From contig CP141141.1 in the NCBI GenBank assembly GCA_035235625.1, forward strand, positions 47,019,719 to 47,083,718: a DNA stretch of 64,000 nucleotides. Direction: 5' to 3'. The DNA is from Saururus chinensis (taxonomy: Eukaryota; Streptophyta; Magnoliopsida; Piperales; Saururaceae). Shown here in pieces: positions 1-11,129 of this stretch. The first letter of the stretch is position 1. Every line of letters starts with the position of its first letter. The position numbers and the translations under genes were made by a program. Below the pieces are notes generated by a model. That model did no database searches, was not told the origin of the DNA, and worked only from the letters and a program-made list of their open reading frames with translations.

Positions 1-41
1 TTTATTGGAACAAGTACTACTTTACTAGGACCCAATGTAAT

Positions 42-134
42 CCTCCCTCCATCTCATATTAAGTGTCCTATTTGCTTTTTCAAAATGAACTAAAACCCAA
101 ATGAGACACTTAGTATGGTATGGAGAAAGTACAT
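42..134. mobile_element. Stowaway-like MITE
   Basis: A 93-bp element with long terminal inverted repeats: the left end CTCCCTCCATCTCATATTAA pairs with the reverse complement of the right end (TTAGTATGGTATGGAGAAAG). The CTCCCTCC start is the Stowaway (Tc1/mariner) signature. It lies in a TH1 intron or in 3' gene sequence. Confidence 0.7.
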
Positions 135-760
135 CTTTTGCTCTAAAACAAGTACCTTGCATCTACAAGTAGAACAAGTGGTCCAACTCAACAATCATTA
201 GAAATCCACATTTTCCAAATTACAAGTGATTGTCCCATTATCCATGGAATATTTACACAGCGTCCTTTATCCACACATTTTGCATATTTCATATCGCCAA
301 GGAAACTACCTGAAAAGTGAAATCACCGCACATACTAGGTAAAATATGTAAGTTTAAAAAATAGAAGTGCACGCTATTACTCTCCTTAAAAAGGAATGAA
401 TTCGGGCACAAATAGAAACTATGGAGTGAGCCATTTTGGCAGTGATAATAAGAATATTTTAAAAGAGACAAAAAGCATGGGCCATCAGCAAATTCAACTA
501 GGGAGACCATATTCTTAGAAACCAAATAGCCTAAAAACATAAGCTGTTAGCATAAGGATGCAACAATGGATAGCATCCAAATCAACATCCATGCAAAACC
601 AACTCTCCCCAGCACGTGTGCAGACACTTGTATGGAAACATATAGATCTGGAACTGTGAATTTAATCAAGGACTCTCTGCCTCCGATTCCATATTAAAGA
701 TGAAACCCTTAAAAGCTTAAGCTATTAAGGATAGGATCAAACAATCAAAATCAACCAAAC

Positions 761-1083
761 TGTCATGTACCGGAGTACACAGCAGCATTGTTACAGGGAA
801 CGGGGAGGAGAAGGGAATAGACAGGGGATTAGGGCTAAGATAACTCATTCCATCATAATTGAGATTACAGCTAAGCCCCTATCTTATATAGAAAGACTAA
901 CGGGCTCTTCTAACAAGCTCCTAAAAGCCCACTAAACATTATTCAATGGAAATGACATACCCTACTTATAACATAAGTAACTACTAATAAGAGCTACTAA
1001 GTGACGTGGTGGGACCCATAAGTGGGGACCATACGCTTATGGGGACCATACACCTGTAGCACAAGACATAACATAAACCAACA
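761..1083 (-). mobile_element. Candidate Copia-type solo LTR in a TH1 intron
   Basis: Read on the minus strand, this 323-bp block begins TGTTGGTTTATG and ends CCGGTACATGACA, the TGTTGG...CA termini usual for plant Copia LTRs. It carries a TATA-like run (TCTATATAAG) about two thirds of the way along, followed by pyrimidine-rich sequence. No internal domain or partner LTR is present, so it reads as a solo LTR. I could not find a convincing 5-bp target duplication, which lowers confidence. Confidence 0.5.
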
Positions 1084-1128
1084 CATCTAAGAAGGAAAAA
1101 ATTAACATAAAGCCAACTACAACATTAC

Positions 1129-4100
1129 CTCAACAGCAGTCATCATGGAAGAACCTTTTGCTAACTCGGCTGCTATACATGATGCCAAAGTGCAACCAGT
1201 TCCATGAGTATTAGAAGTGACTATGCGCCGAGCATGCAATTCATGGCAGTTTTTACCTATAATCGGCACTAAAATTGTTAAGTGATTGTCATAACTATAG
1301 TTCAAACAATAAGTAACCAAGCAGAAAAAAAATCAAGCATTAAGTACACAGAATAAAAGTACATATGCTGCTTTGCCCAATTTAGAAGTTTTAATATTCA
1401 TCCAACCACCAATATGTATTGCAGAATCTCATTCCAAAAGCTACTGATGTTAAATATGGTAGGTAAGAAAACCACTTGAGTGACCAATACGTTTATGCTC
1501 ATATATAAGAAGAAATAGTCATACCATCAAAGAGTACATCAACAGCGTCAGGTGAATCTGGGAGATCTCCACCTTTAACAAGCACATATCTGCAAGAAGA
1601 CATGAATGAACTGTCAGTGAAGAATTTTACTATCACAGATGAAATCTAATAATTCTGCTGCAATAATCACTTTCAATCAATACTGCCATAAATAATTCAA
1701 CAATTTCAAGTCCAAATGTAGATATCAGAAGATAGTAAAGCATGCGCGTGCACACCCACAAATCCCCCGCCCCCCTAATGGTCCTCCTTTAAATTAGACC
1801 CAAAATGAACCAATTTTTGCCGATTTTTATAGGCACAAAAATTCTTGAACATTAAAGCCAAGATATATTAAGATGTATGGCCCCCCTTTAATTTGGACCC
1901 AAAATGGCCCAATTCTGCTGATTATATAGGAGCAAAAGCTCTTAACTAAAACCAAGATATATTTAGGTGTATGCCTTCCGTGAGGATTAATCACGGCTTG
2001 AAGAAGTCTAGTGAGTTTACATAGTTTCATTTTCATGAAGTGCTAGTAATTTTTTAAGCTAACTGTCATCAAACAAAAATCATTCCTCTGTCACTCATAT
2101 AGTCAAAAGAGATAAGCAAAAGGAGTCAAGGACAACTAAAACTTGAATCTTAAGACTGGAGGAATGAGCCAGGCTTCCGTGATGCTAATCTGATGCAAAA
2201 TAAATAATTATAATTTGAAATAAAATATCAAATTCATAAAACAGTGCTCACTTTTATGCAATATATCATCGCTCGAAAACACAGCAACGCAAAGGCAAGA
2301 ATGCAGTGGCAATAATATAAAGCGTAGACAGATTTCAAACCATCACATCCAACAAATAAAATTATTGTCCATGCATACTTGGGAAAAGAGATAAAGAAAG
2401 GAAAAAACTGACTTTGGTCCTAAACCATGTATGGACTTTGCAGCCTCACACATGTCTGATACTGTTTTAAGCTGGAACCCTCCAAGTAAAGCTGATGCTT
2501 CTCTCAAATTTGGGGTCACTATATCGGCCATAGGTAGAAGCTCCTCACTGCAAAATAGATGCCCAGATAAGCCAAGTTGGACAATACATCATTATATATC
2601 TTTCAGTGGAATTCAATAGACATACAGAAGAACTGCATTTGGAAACAAAATTACTATTTGTTTGTTTACAAGCTTCATTAATCCCCCCAATAATAGGATT
2701 TAGTAAATAAGTTGGCATAAATCACTGTGAATATGGTGCACCATAGACAAGAGAAACCAATACAGAATAGATAAATCAAGAATTACTAATTTGACACATT
2801 CTACAATGTTTCACTGGTGCTGCAGCACGTATGTTATATATTTACAAGAGACAAAAAGCAGAAAAGATTAGAAATACAACTTGGAAAATTTAATGCAGAG
2901 CTTTGGAATTTCTAAAAAAATTAGAGAAAGTTTCCTGACACCCATGACTGTAGCATGCTGCTTGCATTAATAGGGTTGTACAGAAAGAAAGAGGAGATTA
3001 TGATTTTAAGTTTAAAGTTTTAAGGGCATAAGTATTTTCCACAAATCAAATTGTTTAGAACCAAAAAGACGGCCCTATGAAAAGCAGAAACAAGAACTTG
3101 CTTATTAATTCAAGGGTTTGGCAGTTTTGATGTTTTCTCAAATAGTTATTTTTTTTCCTAACTGCAAAAGCTAGTAGACTTGCTATTAGAAGTTTGAGAC
3201 GTCCAACATCATACAACTGTTAGACTACCATTGTGATAAAAAAATTTATACAGACCGATAATGCAGTAATTAATGTCACATCTACAGGCTCAATTAGGCT
3301 CTAAAGGAGCACAAACACAGGGATATATAATAATAAGTACTATTGCCTCTTCCGGAAAGCCTAGGACATTCTACTCTGAAACCGTGTTCAATAATCACCA
3401 TATTCCAAATGTTAAGCTGGTAGGGATACCAAAATGAAAATCAGCTAAAAAGTGAAGACTGTTCAATTGATTATTTATTAAAGTGTCACTTACCTATATT
3501 GCTTTTTCCTAATTACATCTCTATCACATTTAGGCAGTAATCAGTCCAACGTTACCTCTCAATTGCCTTTCTGAATTTGAGCAGTGAACCCTGTTTTTCA
3601 TTATTATGAGTTTTCCCCAACAATTAGCTGCACCAACAATCACCGTAAGAGAGTAATTTGCATGTGAATTTCTTCTTGTACTATCCATTAACGCCATATC
3701 CAATGGATTTGCAGCTTAGCCTACTTCTTTTAGAGTTAAAAAGGTAAAAAAATAGGCCTAATAAGAAATCCCACATGAAGCCTAAATATACTAAACTATT
3801 ATATTAATTTGACACACGAATAAACATTTGTAAAGTTCATCTAATAACAGCAAAAATGCAATTTAGCTCATAAATTCAAAGATAAGTACCTTTTTTATGT
3901 GCGAAGTTGCAAACCAAGGCATCTAGCATTAGTAAATTCATGGTTCTTGACTCTGTTGATCCATTATCCACGGAAGTAATTGTAGTTATATCCATCTTTC
4001 AGTTTACGTAATTAACCACTTTCTTATCAGCCCAGTTTCAACAAAGTTTCTTGTGTAAGGACAAGAACCAATATAACTAAAATCTAACCAAACAGCATCC

Positions 4101-5847
4101 ATTTATTGCACATCCTACCACTTACAATATTATTGAGGAAAACATTCAATTTTAGTAATATGTTATGTTTGTCCCACTGCATAAGACATATTTTCGGATA
4201 CAACACTTGAAATACATAATTAACATTGCAACAACAATTATCTGTCAAATATAAGCACCAACTCTAATTATTTTACTCTTACCGAAACCCAACAATGGTA
4301 GAAGGCCCGGCAAGCTCGTCCCCACTAGTAGATACCATGACTGGATCAACCACTAAAGCTGCCTTTATAGGTAGAATGACTGTATCAATATGATATCAAA
4401 TAAACTTTAAAAAAGTGTAGCCCATTTAATAGAACAGAGCATGCCTCGGACAGGAAACTCTTTCAAACTGTGACAGAGAACTTTAATCACGCCTGCTGAA
4501 GGAAGCATACCAGTCTTTACCTGCATAATCCCCAAAATGAGTTGATACCAGTCCATACGAGAGAGCAACTTCATTTGCAATTACATGTTAAGTCAAGGAA
4601 CAAAAAAGTTGTAAAATACTCAAGCACTGAATTACAACACAAAACAAGACATAATCAAACTAAGAAGATTAAAAATAACAATTCATATCATCAAACACCA
4701 CGTCCACTCTATTTTTGAAGGTCACATATGTTATTCTCTGAAGTTCTGCTCTGCTTTTAAGCTGTGTATTCAAGTCTCTCGCCAGCCTATCTATGGCCCT
4801 TCCAATATTTTTATACCTTTATATAGCAGAAAATTGAACCTTGGTGCCTGCAACATTCTGCTACTCTATTAACTTAAACGAAATATGTCTTGAAATACAA
4901 ACAATTCCAGCCAACTTTCCTAACATCCTCTTGTGTCATACAATTCTAAGTGAAATTCCTCCAGTAGAACTGATTTCATAAATTCGGAAGTCTATCTACA
5001 CAAGTTAATGTATAACTGTTAAACTTACACCTTGTGGCTGTATCTCTTAGATTTATGCAGTCTAATTTATCAGTCATACAAATTTTCCTTTTAAAAAATC
5101 TCAATAAAAAAAATCAACCATATTCAGGAGAAATGGGACATTTTGTTTACGAGACTTCCACTATAGAACGTTTTCCATACATGTGGCATGCAGTCAAGTA
5201 CACAAACCACCAAAGTAGAGGACTCTGTCAGTCAAAAAGACAAACTCAAACTAAAATGTTGCAGGGTTGTTCGCAACGCTATCAAGTAAATTGCAGTCTG
5301 GTTACAATAAAAAAGAGCCAAGTCATGGAAGATGGAACCGCTTTTCTATACGAGGAACGACCACGAAAATGCGAATGGAAAAGCTTGTTTACATATCTCG
5401 TCCACAATGCAACTTCAATCCTCAAACAAAAGGAGGGCCTTATTAATTCCATCCATTAATATCAAACAAATACGGTTTACACTTCTTACCACGTCAACCT
5501 GCATATCAGATAGTACGGACCTCAGCTGCTCCTCGACGAACTTTTCGGGCACCGGATGAACACCCTTTCACATAGAAAACGGGAAAAGAAGAAGACAGAA
5601 GATATAGGTTTAACTAACACCACAGTGGAAAATTCTAGACCCCGAAAAGATAATGGGAGAGCAGTAACACCTGGACGCCGACGGTATTCTGAGCAGTGAC
5701 AGCCGTGATGACGGACGAACAGTAGACGCCGCGCGCCGCGCAGGCTTTGAGGTCGGCCTGGACACCGGCGCCGGCCCCGGAGTCCGATCCCGCAACCGTG
5801 AGGACATGCGGCATTCTGTAGGCGGAATCGCCGCTCCTTTCCGACAT
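1129..5847 (-). CDS. TH1: Bifunctional HMP-P kinase / TMP synthase (TH1), 5' part, runs off left edge
   Basis: Plant TH1 phosphorylates hydroxymethylpyrimidine phosphate and couples it to the thiazole to give thiamine monophosphate in plastids. Seven exons join in one frame: 5671-5847, 5490-5564, 4445-4520, 4283-4358, 2413-2547, 1525-1589, 1129-1256 (732 nt, 244 residues). All encode the ThiD-like kinase half: [15 protein letters not shown] near residue 14, [37 protein letters not shown], and the catalytic-loop motif [20 protein letters not shown] near the end. The ThiE-like TMP synthase half is not in the window; after 1129 only intron is seen, so the gene continues past base 1. The start at 5847 is the first in-frame ATG of that exon but gives no transit peptide; an upstream exon is possible (see 6143-6181). 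The intron 4359-4444 appears to use a GC donor. Family assignment is firm; the N-terminus is uncertain. Confidence 0.92.
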
Positions 5848-6142
5848 CGCCGAAGAAACCGCTGCGCTCTTCAGCGTCGCCCTAGACCAGAAGAGGCCGA
5901 CGGGGAGTTGCCTGGGAGTGCCGAAAGCCCTCGGGCGACCAACACAGCGAGGCTGAGTGAGGTCAATATTGCAGCAATGTTTCAGTGGGCTAGTGCAGGG
6001 AACCTTATCCAGTAAGCGGCGAAAGAGAAAATGAACAGAAAAGTGGAGACGACATTGACAAAAAGAGGAAGAGAGAGACCTAGCGGCCAGCAGCTAGGGC
6101 AAAGCAGGCCAAGGAGAAGAAGAAGGGAATGAGTGGGATCAC

Positions 6143-6181
6143 CTGGAACACAGAGGAGGCGAGGGTCTCCGCGCCACCCAT
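6143..6181 (-). other. Possible upstream first coding exon of TH1
   Basis: On the minus strand an ATG at 6181 opens 13 codons (MGGAETLASSVFQ) that end at a good donor (CAG|GTGATC) in phase 0. The frame leading into the TH1 exon is open upstream of the 5847 ATG for about 90 codons, and acceptors after CTGAAG (about 5872) or GCCCTAG (about 6091) would join this exon in frame. Either would add an N-terminal extension that could serve as the plastid transit peptide this enzyme family needs. The alternative is that this is 5'UTR. A separate minus-strand ATG at 6055 opens a 16-codon uORF ending at 6005. Inference only. Confidence 0.35.
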
Positions 6182-6785
6182 GAAGGCCGTGACGTCTCTC
6201 CCGCCCCGGAGAATGGGGAAGAATGTCAAAGTGGTGGTTTTCCGGAGCCAGCCAGACGCGTCCGGATATTTCTCGCTATGACCCGCTTACCCGCAACGTT
6301 CCCTCGAAATAGTTGTTTTTTTAGTAGTATCTTAAATTTGGTTTTTTTGTAAATAATTCCCTCTTATTTATAGTATTCAAAGTTTGATCCCTCTATTTGT
6401 GAATTTTTATATTTTAGCCCTTACACCCAAGTTTTAGTAACATAGTTTTATATCAATTCCATGGTTAATTTTATACCTTATGACTTCTAAAATTTGTGCA
6501 TTAGTTAGAGATATAATTAGTTGCCTGGGAGCCACTAGAGAATATCTAGAATTGCCAGTAATATGCAACTATGTAAAACCGATAGGAAAACCAATAATAA
6601 GTAATAACGAGCCATATTAATGTAATAAATAATTGATGCTAATGTTCCTTGATTTTGGACAATCAAGTGATATGCCTAGGTTCCTTTATAACTAGGAAAA
6701 AATTATTCATTAATTGGACAATGAAGTGATATTTTCTCAAGACAAGCCCAATTGATATAAATCATATTTCCTTGAAATTTAATAT

Positions 6786-6985
6786 TTCCTCTATCCTATA
6801 TTAATAGTTATATTTGAAAAAATATTAGTTTTTATTGAATGATGAAACTCGCTTCTAAGAGAATGAAAAATAAGCTTATGATACTTTTTTTAAATTACCC
6901 AACCACTTAAATTTAACAAAATAAAAATATTAATATAGAACACGTTTTTGATAAATGGAACTATTAATTTAGGACGGATGGAACA
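6786..6985. mobile_element. Stowaway-like MITE (~200 bp)
   Basis: Left end TTCCTCTATCCTATATTAATAG mirrors the right end AACTATTAATTTAGGACGGATGGAA. It is the same family as the element at 13738-13948, sharing the internal run about a 'cttctaagagaatgaaaaataagcttatgat' type core and the 'acccaaccactta' stretch. Confidence 0.65.
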
Positions 6986-7157
6986 TACAAAGATTCACAA
7001 CATGTCATATGAAGCTTCATTTTCACCACATTCGGTCTCTATCTCATAAGAAAACCCCAAAAATATATTCTTTTTGTCCCACATGAATATCTTAATTTGA
7101 TTTTTCAAAATGAATAAAAGGTTGTAGTTTATAAATCTATAGCAGGTTGTATCTAAT

Positions 7158-7240
7158 ATACTTCCTCCGTCACATATTAATTTTACTTTATTTTGAAAAA
7201 AAATAGAACTATTAATTAATGTGGGACATAGGGTGTATAG
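7158..7240. mobile_element. Short Stowaway-like MITE
   Basis: An ~83-bp element: ACTTCCTCCGTCACATATTAA at the left and TTAATTAATGTGGGACATAGG at the right are imperfect inverted repeats of the Stowaway type. Confidence 0.6.
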
Positions 7241-7657
7241 TAAAAATTATTTTTGTTCTAGGTAAGAAGTCATACTTCAAATCTTAATTCCTTCGTTAAA
7301 CTGAATATAGAATGACAAATGAAGGGTGGGCTTGGTTATGCTCAAGGCAAGGGTTCAGGTCTAGGTTTGAATTAGAGGGGTTCAAGAGGGATTTTTTCAT
7401 AAGTTTGGGTTAGATTTTTATATTATACTCCTTGATACGCACTATATATTATAAATTTAAGGCCCAATATACCTAGTTTGTTTGTTTAGTTTCATGTTAT
7501 TTTAACTGCAGTTAAAGCTTGTTTGAGTTTAGTAAGGAGTTTACATTGATTAATGATTAATTTGACTAAATGACAACTTACACTTTTTTTTTTCAATTAC
7601 TAATGGTTTCACATGTTCTAGGTATATAGACACTATTGGAAGAAGAGATCTTTGACA

Positions 7658-7945
7658 AAGGTGGCTAAGAAAAGGATGGTTATCAACCAATGGAAAGAAA
7701 AGAGTTTGGCTGGTACAAACCGCAATTCATTAATCCTAGGAATCTCTCCACGTTAGCCATGCACATCCCTAATTTGGATCACACTAGCTATACACATCCT
7801 TGATTTGGATCATCATTCCACAATATCTTATGTACATAGCAACTTACTCATATGTTATATAAACTTACTAATCCTCCATATTGTAATTTAAATATACATG
7901 TAATCTATATAAATAGAATGGTAAACACGTCCCAATTGCTGATTG
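7658..7945 (+). mobile_element. Probable LTR remnant upstream of the Copia gag
   Basis: This stretch precedes the gag pseudogene. It has repeated 'acatcc..atttggatcac' motifs and a TATA-like box (TATATAAATAG, about 7907), then a C/T-rich run and a TTTATCACATGG sequence at about 7955 that resembles a decayed initiator-tRNA primer binding region. The boundaries are guesses; no clean TG...CA ends were found. Confidence 0.35.
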
Positions 7946-8020
7946 CATTGGATTTTATCACATGGTTGCTAATGCAAGGTGGTAGCTAATGCAAGGAGGT
8001 GACAGAGAATTTCTCCCTTC

Positions 8021-8830
8021 ATGGCTTCCTCTTCCTCAATGTCCGCCAAAACCATGGCCACTTTAGCGAGTGCTAGCAATAGGACCTCCATTTTTTATGA
8101 CTATTATGAAAATGTTCTCAAATGGCTACGTCTTAGTCAAACGGTATTGGTTTGGATTTCCAGCTCTTTGTGTGAGGACATGCTCACTCAAGTTATTAAC
8201 TGCGAATATGCAACATAAATTTGGCAGTGTCTTGAGACTCTTTATGACACTCTCACTCGTTCTTGCATTCAACAGATCAAGTCAGACATTTACTCTTTAT
8301 CTAAGGGTTCCCTCTCAATTACAGAGTATAACAATAAGGCCAAAGCACTTGCCCGAGTTCTCGCCAGTGTCAGGAAACATGTTGATGATGATGACTTTAT
8401 TTTGTGACTTTTGAAAGGCCTTGGATTAGAGTTTGATCCCGTTGTTGCTACCATCAACCTCTCTCATGACTTCCCCACTATCGACGATATCATTTCCTTG
8501 TTTTTTAACTTCGAGTTGCGACTCCAAGCACCTCGTCTGCCTCTTGATACACCCACCACCATGTTTTCCTCCAAGACTCAAGCTTGGTCTCATCGATCTT
8601 CTTTTGGCAGCAATGCACATCCACCTCATGGTCGGACTTCTCTCTATGGACAGCATGCGGGTTCATCTCCTGCCCCTTAGCCCGCCATCATCCCCTCTTC
8701 GACTCGTGGATGCTGCCAACCCTCTCGTCGAGGTTGTGTGTGTACTGCTCCCAATACTGGTGATGCTTACTCTCTTTATTGTTACAAGTGTGGCTACCCG
8801 AATCATAAAGCGAACAATTGGGATTTGTAA
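8021..8830 (+). pseudogene. Copia-type retrotransposon gag, nonsense-mutated
   Basis: One reading frame of 270 codons runs from the ATG at 8021 to TAA at 8828, interrupted by in-frame stops at 8216, 8405 and 8678 and apparently by no frameshift. It has the order of plant Ty1/Copia gag proteins: VWISSSLCEDMLTQV, then LYDTLTRSCIQQIKSDIYSL, ITEYNNKAKALARVLA, LLKGLGLEFDPVVATI, and a C-terminal zinc knuckle CYKCGYPNHKANNW at about 8780. The last knuckle cysteine is replaced by Trp. Capsid and nucleocapsid proteins of this family package element RNA. No protease, integrase or reverse transcriptase follows, so this is a dead gag-only fragment. Confidence 0.82.
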
Positions 8831-9569
8831 GTAACTGAGTCATCTTTTGTTGATCCTATACAATCTTTTGCTACCATGCATCTTTTGGACTACCATGATT
8901 AAGCTCGGTAACCCGATACGAATGCCACCAACCATATAATACTAAATTTGTCCCTTGTAGAAGGTATGATTCCTTATGTCAGTTCTGATACTGTTTTTAT
9001 TAACAATGATACAATGAGTTCCTAGCCCAACTCAAACATAATTATATCTAAAAGTTTTCAAAAGCGAGGTGGTTATCTTATTTATAATATAGATCTGCCA
9101 CTTTTGCAACTTATTTGAGCCCTCATAATTGACATGGATGAACTTCCAAACCACTCAACAACTACTTCTCCTATAAACATACAAAAAAAATAGATAGATT
9201 ATGTAACTCTCTGTCATTTATATATGCTCCTAAGTCCCACATACTCAACAAAGTCAACGAACAAAAGAGTTATATCATACATATATGATAAAATAATATC
9301 ACATGGAGTAAGGCCTTGCCGTTAGCAAAAAAAAAAAATCAGTAACTATTTAATTAGTTTCTCTTTATTTCGTAGTAGATTAATTTAAGTATCTAACGCC
9401 CAAGAGTTTCCGTTTTTCTTTTTGCTATTGTAACTCTCAATAAGATCACTGTGTTTGCTAATTTAATTTGACTTGTTCGGGTTCAACAAGTGCTCTATGG
9501 TTTGCCATGTCTCTTATATCTCTGTCTTCTTTTTCTCCATCAAGACATAAGACAACATAAAAATATATT
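8831..9569. other. Intergenic sequence after the gag remnant
   Basis: There may be a little more decayed retroelement up to about 9100, but no recognisable domain. The rest is AT-rich with a poly-A run near 9330. Confidence 0.5.
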
Positions 9570-9672
9570 TGTATGGCTCCACATTAATGTATTTATTTAG
9601 TTTTTTAAAATAATTTAAAATAGTTTATTTTAAAATTTTAAATAAAACTATTAATGTGAAATAAAAAGAGTA
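9570..9672. mobile_element. Stowaway-like MITE
   Basis: An ~100-bp palindromic AT-rich element: 'ctccacattaatgtatttattta' at the left mirrors 'ttaaataaaactattaatgtg' at the right, with a TTTTAAAATAATTTAAAATA centre. Confidence 0.6.
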
Positions 9673-9729
9673 CACAAGAGATCTCACCAAGATCACTGAG
9701 ATCTCTACAAGACAGTTTCTTACTTATGG

Positions 9730-11110
9730 AAAAACTATTTGACTTTAAGGGGCTTCAGGAAGTATTGACTGTTGTTCAGAAGTTGATAAAACCTTAAAAT
9801 AACTTGTTTTTGGCACTTGGGGTAGGCCGTAAGGTGTAATGCATGGGGCCTTTCCTTTTTCTACGGTCATTGGTCGTCAATTTCATCAATTGCATTTTTT
9901 TTCTTATGATGTTTGCTTCTCGGCCCTTGTTCTATTGCTAGCTTGTCACGAGCCGGGGCATTTCCGGATGAGTTTTCAGCTTATGGTTTCACCGCACATA
10001 AGCAGAGGAGTATTGTGAAGGGATTCCGAGAGCGGCTAATCTGTTTATTAGATTTTTATATTTTTCAATTAATGAAAGGTAGGTTCCGCAAAAGAAGCAC
10101 GCGTCTACGAGCTCAAAGGTGGTGCTAATTAACCTTCAGCCGAAGGCAAAGATTCTACAAAAATTCCAGGATTGGATGATGAACAAAGTGCATTGCAGCA
10201 ACAAGCAGCAATAGCAACTTAGCAAGTCACTTTTAAACGACCCGACATCAAGGTCTCGACGAGCCTTCTCTATTGTATTCCCCAACCGCACCACGCGGGA
10301 AAACCAAGCGAAAGAAGACAAAAACGAATCGGGAAGCAGTGTCTTGTGCTCGTCTCGTTGAATGGACACAAAAGAGATATTTCATATTTTCATGGGAAAG
10401 CATTCTGAATCAGCATGGACAACATAACCCGAATAAGCATCAACAGGAAAAGTAGTTCATCAATATAATGGAAGCCAAATACGAGTAATAAGAATTGGCT
10501 CCGAATGGAAGGAATTTATGAACGGTACAATCGGGGAAGCCTGCCTAGCAAAGCCAAGCTTAGAAAGACTACCTAAAGCTAAGAATCCTTTACGGGTGCT
10601 GCTCATAGTCTTGACTGAGGGAGGGCTCTGGATGTCTAGGGGAGTCTTTAAAAAAGTAAAAAAACTGAAAAAGCTAGTACAGTATGGATGGAAGCTTTCA
10701 CAACCAAGGGCTCTGGAAGAGGTAACACAGAGTGGACGTGCTGTCGGTCTTGATTGATGTCTTTCCTTCTTTCCAGGATTAAGGATCTCCCAAAAGAATG
10801 ACCTCAGGAATAGTCAATCGGAAATCCCACATGCCATCGAGGGGCTAGTGTGACCATCCATAGCATATGACGGGCGAGAGGGGAGCTCTAGGTGGTGGCT
10901 CAATCTATCTACCAGTTTTAGGGCCAATCCCGATTCCATATAAGATAGAATAAGTCTATATGCACCCCAATAATTCTCTACCATACCAAGGGGATTATTG
11001 GTGTACATATAGACTCATTCTATTAAATAAAGGGCTTTTGCTTTATGTGGTGGAGGGGCAAAAAGGTTGGACGCTAAAGGCTTGACACGATCGGTCTAGT
11101 CGTTCTTCGC
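9730..11110. other. Possible mitochondrion-derived (NUMT) segment
   Basis: This ~1.4-kb stretch has a base composition unlike its AT-rich surroundings: near 45% GC, few homopolymers, frequent GAAAG/CTTTC-type words and several short open frames on both strands with no family match. That texture is typical of plant mitochondrial intergenic DNA transferred to the nucleus. A strong hairpin sits at 10946-11022. I cannot place any known mitochondrial gene in it, so the origin is an inference from composition alone; an old transposon interior is the alternative. Confidence 0.4.
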
Positions 11111-11129
11111 TTTAAGTCAGATGACACAC

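Larger units (their letters stand above)
6262..7657. other. AT-rich intergenic, no gene seen
   Basis: Low-complexity AT-rich sequence between the TH1 promoter side and the Copia remnant. No ORF of credible coding character on either strand. Two Stowaway-like MITEs lie inside it and are listed separately. Confidence 0.6.
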
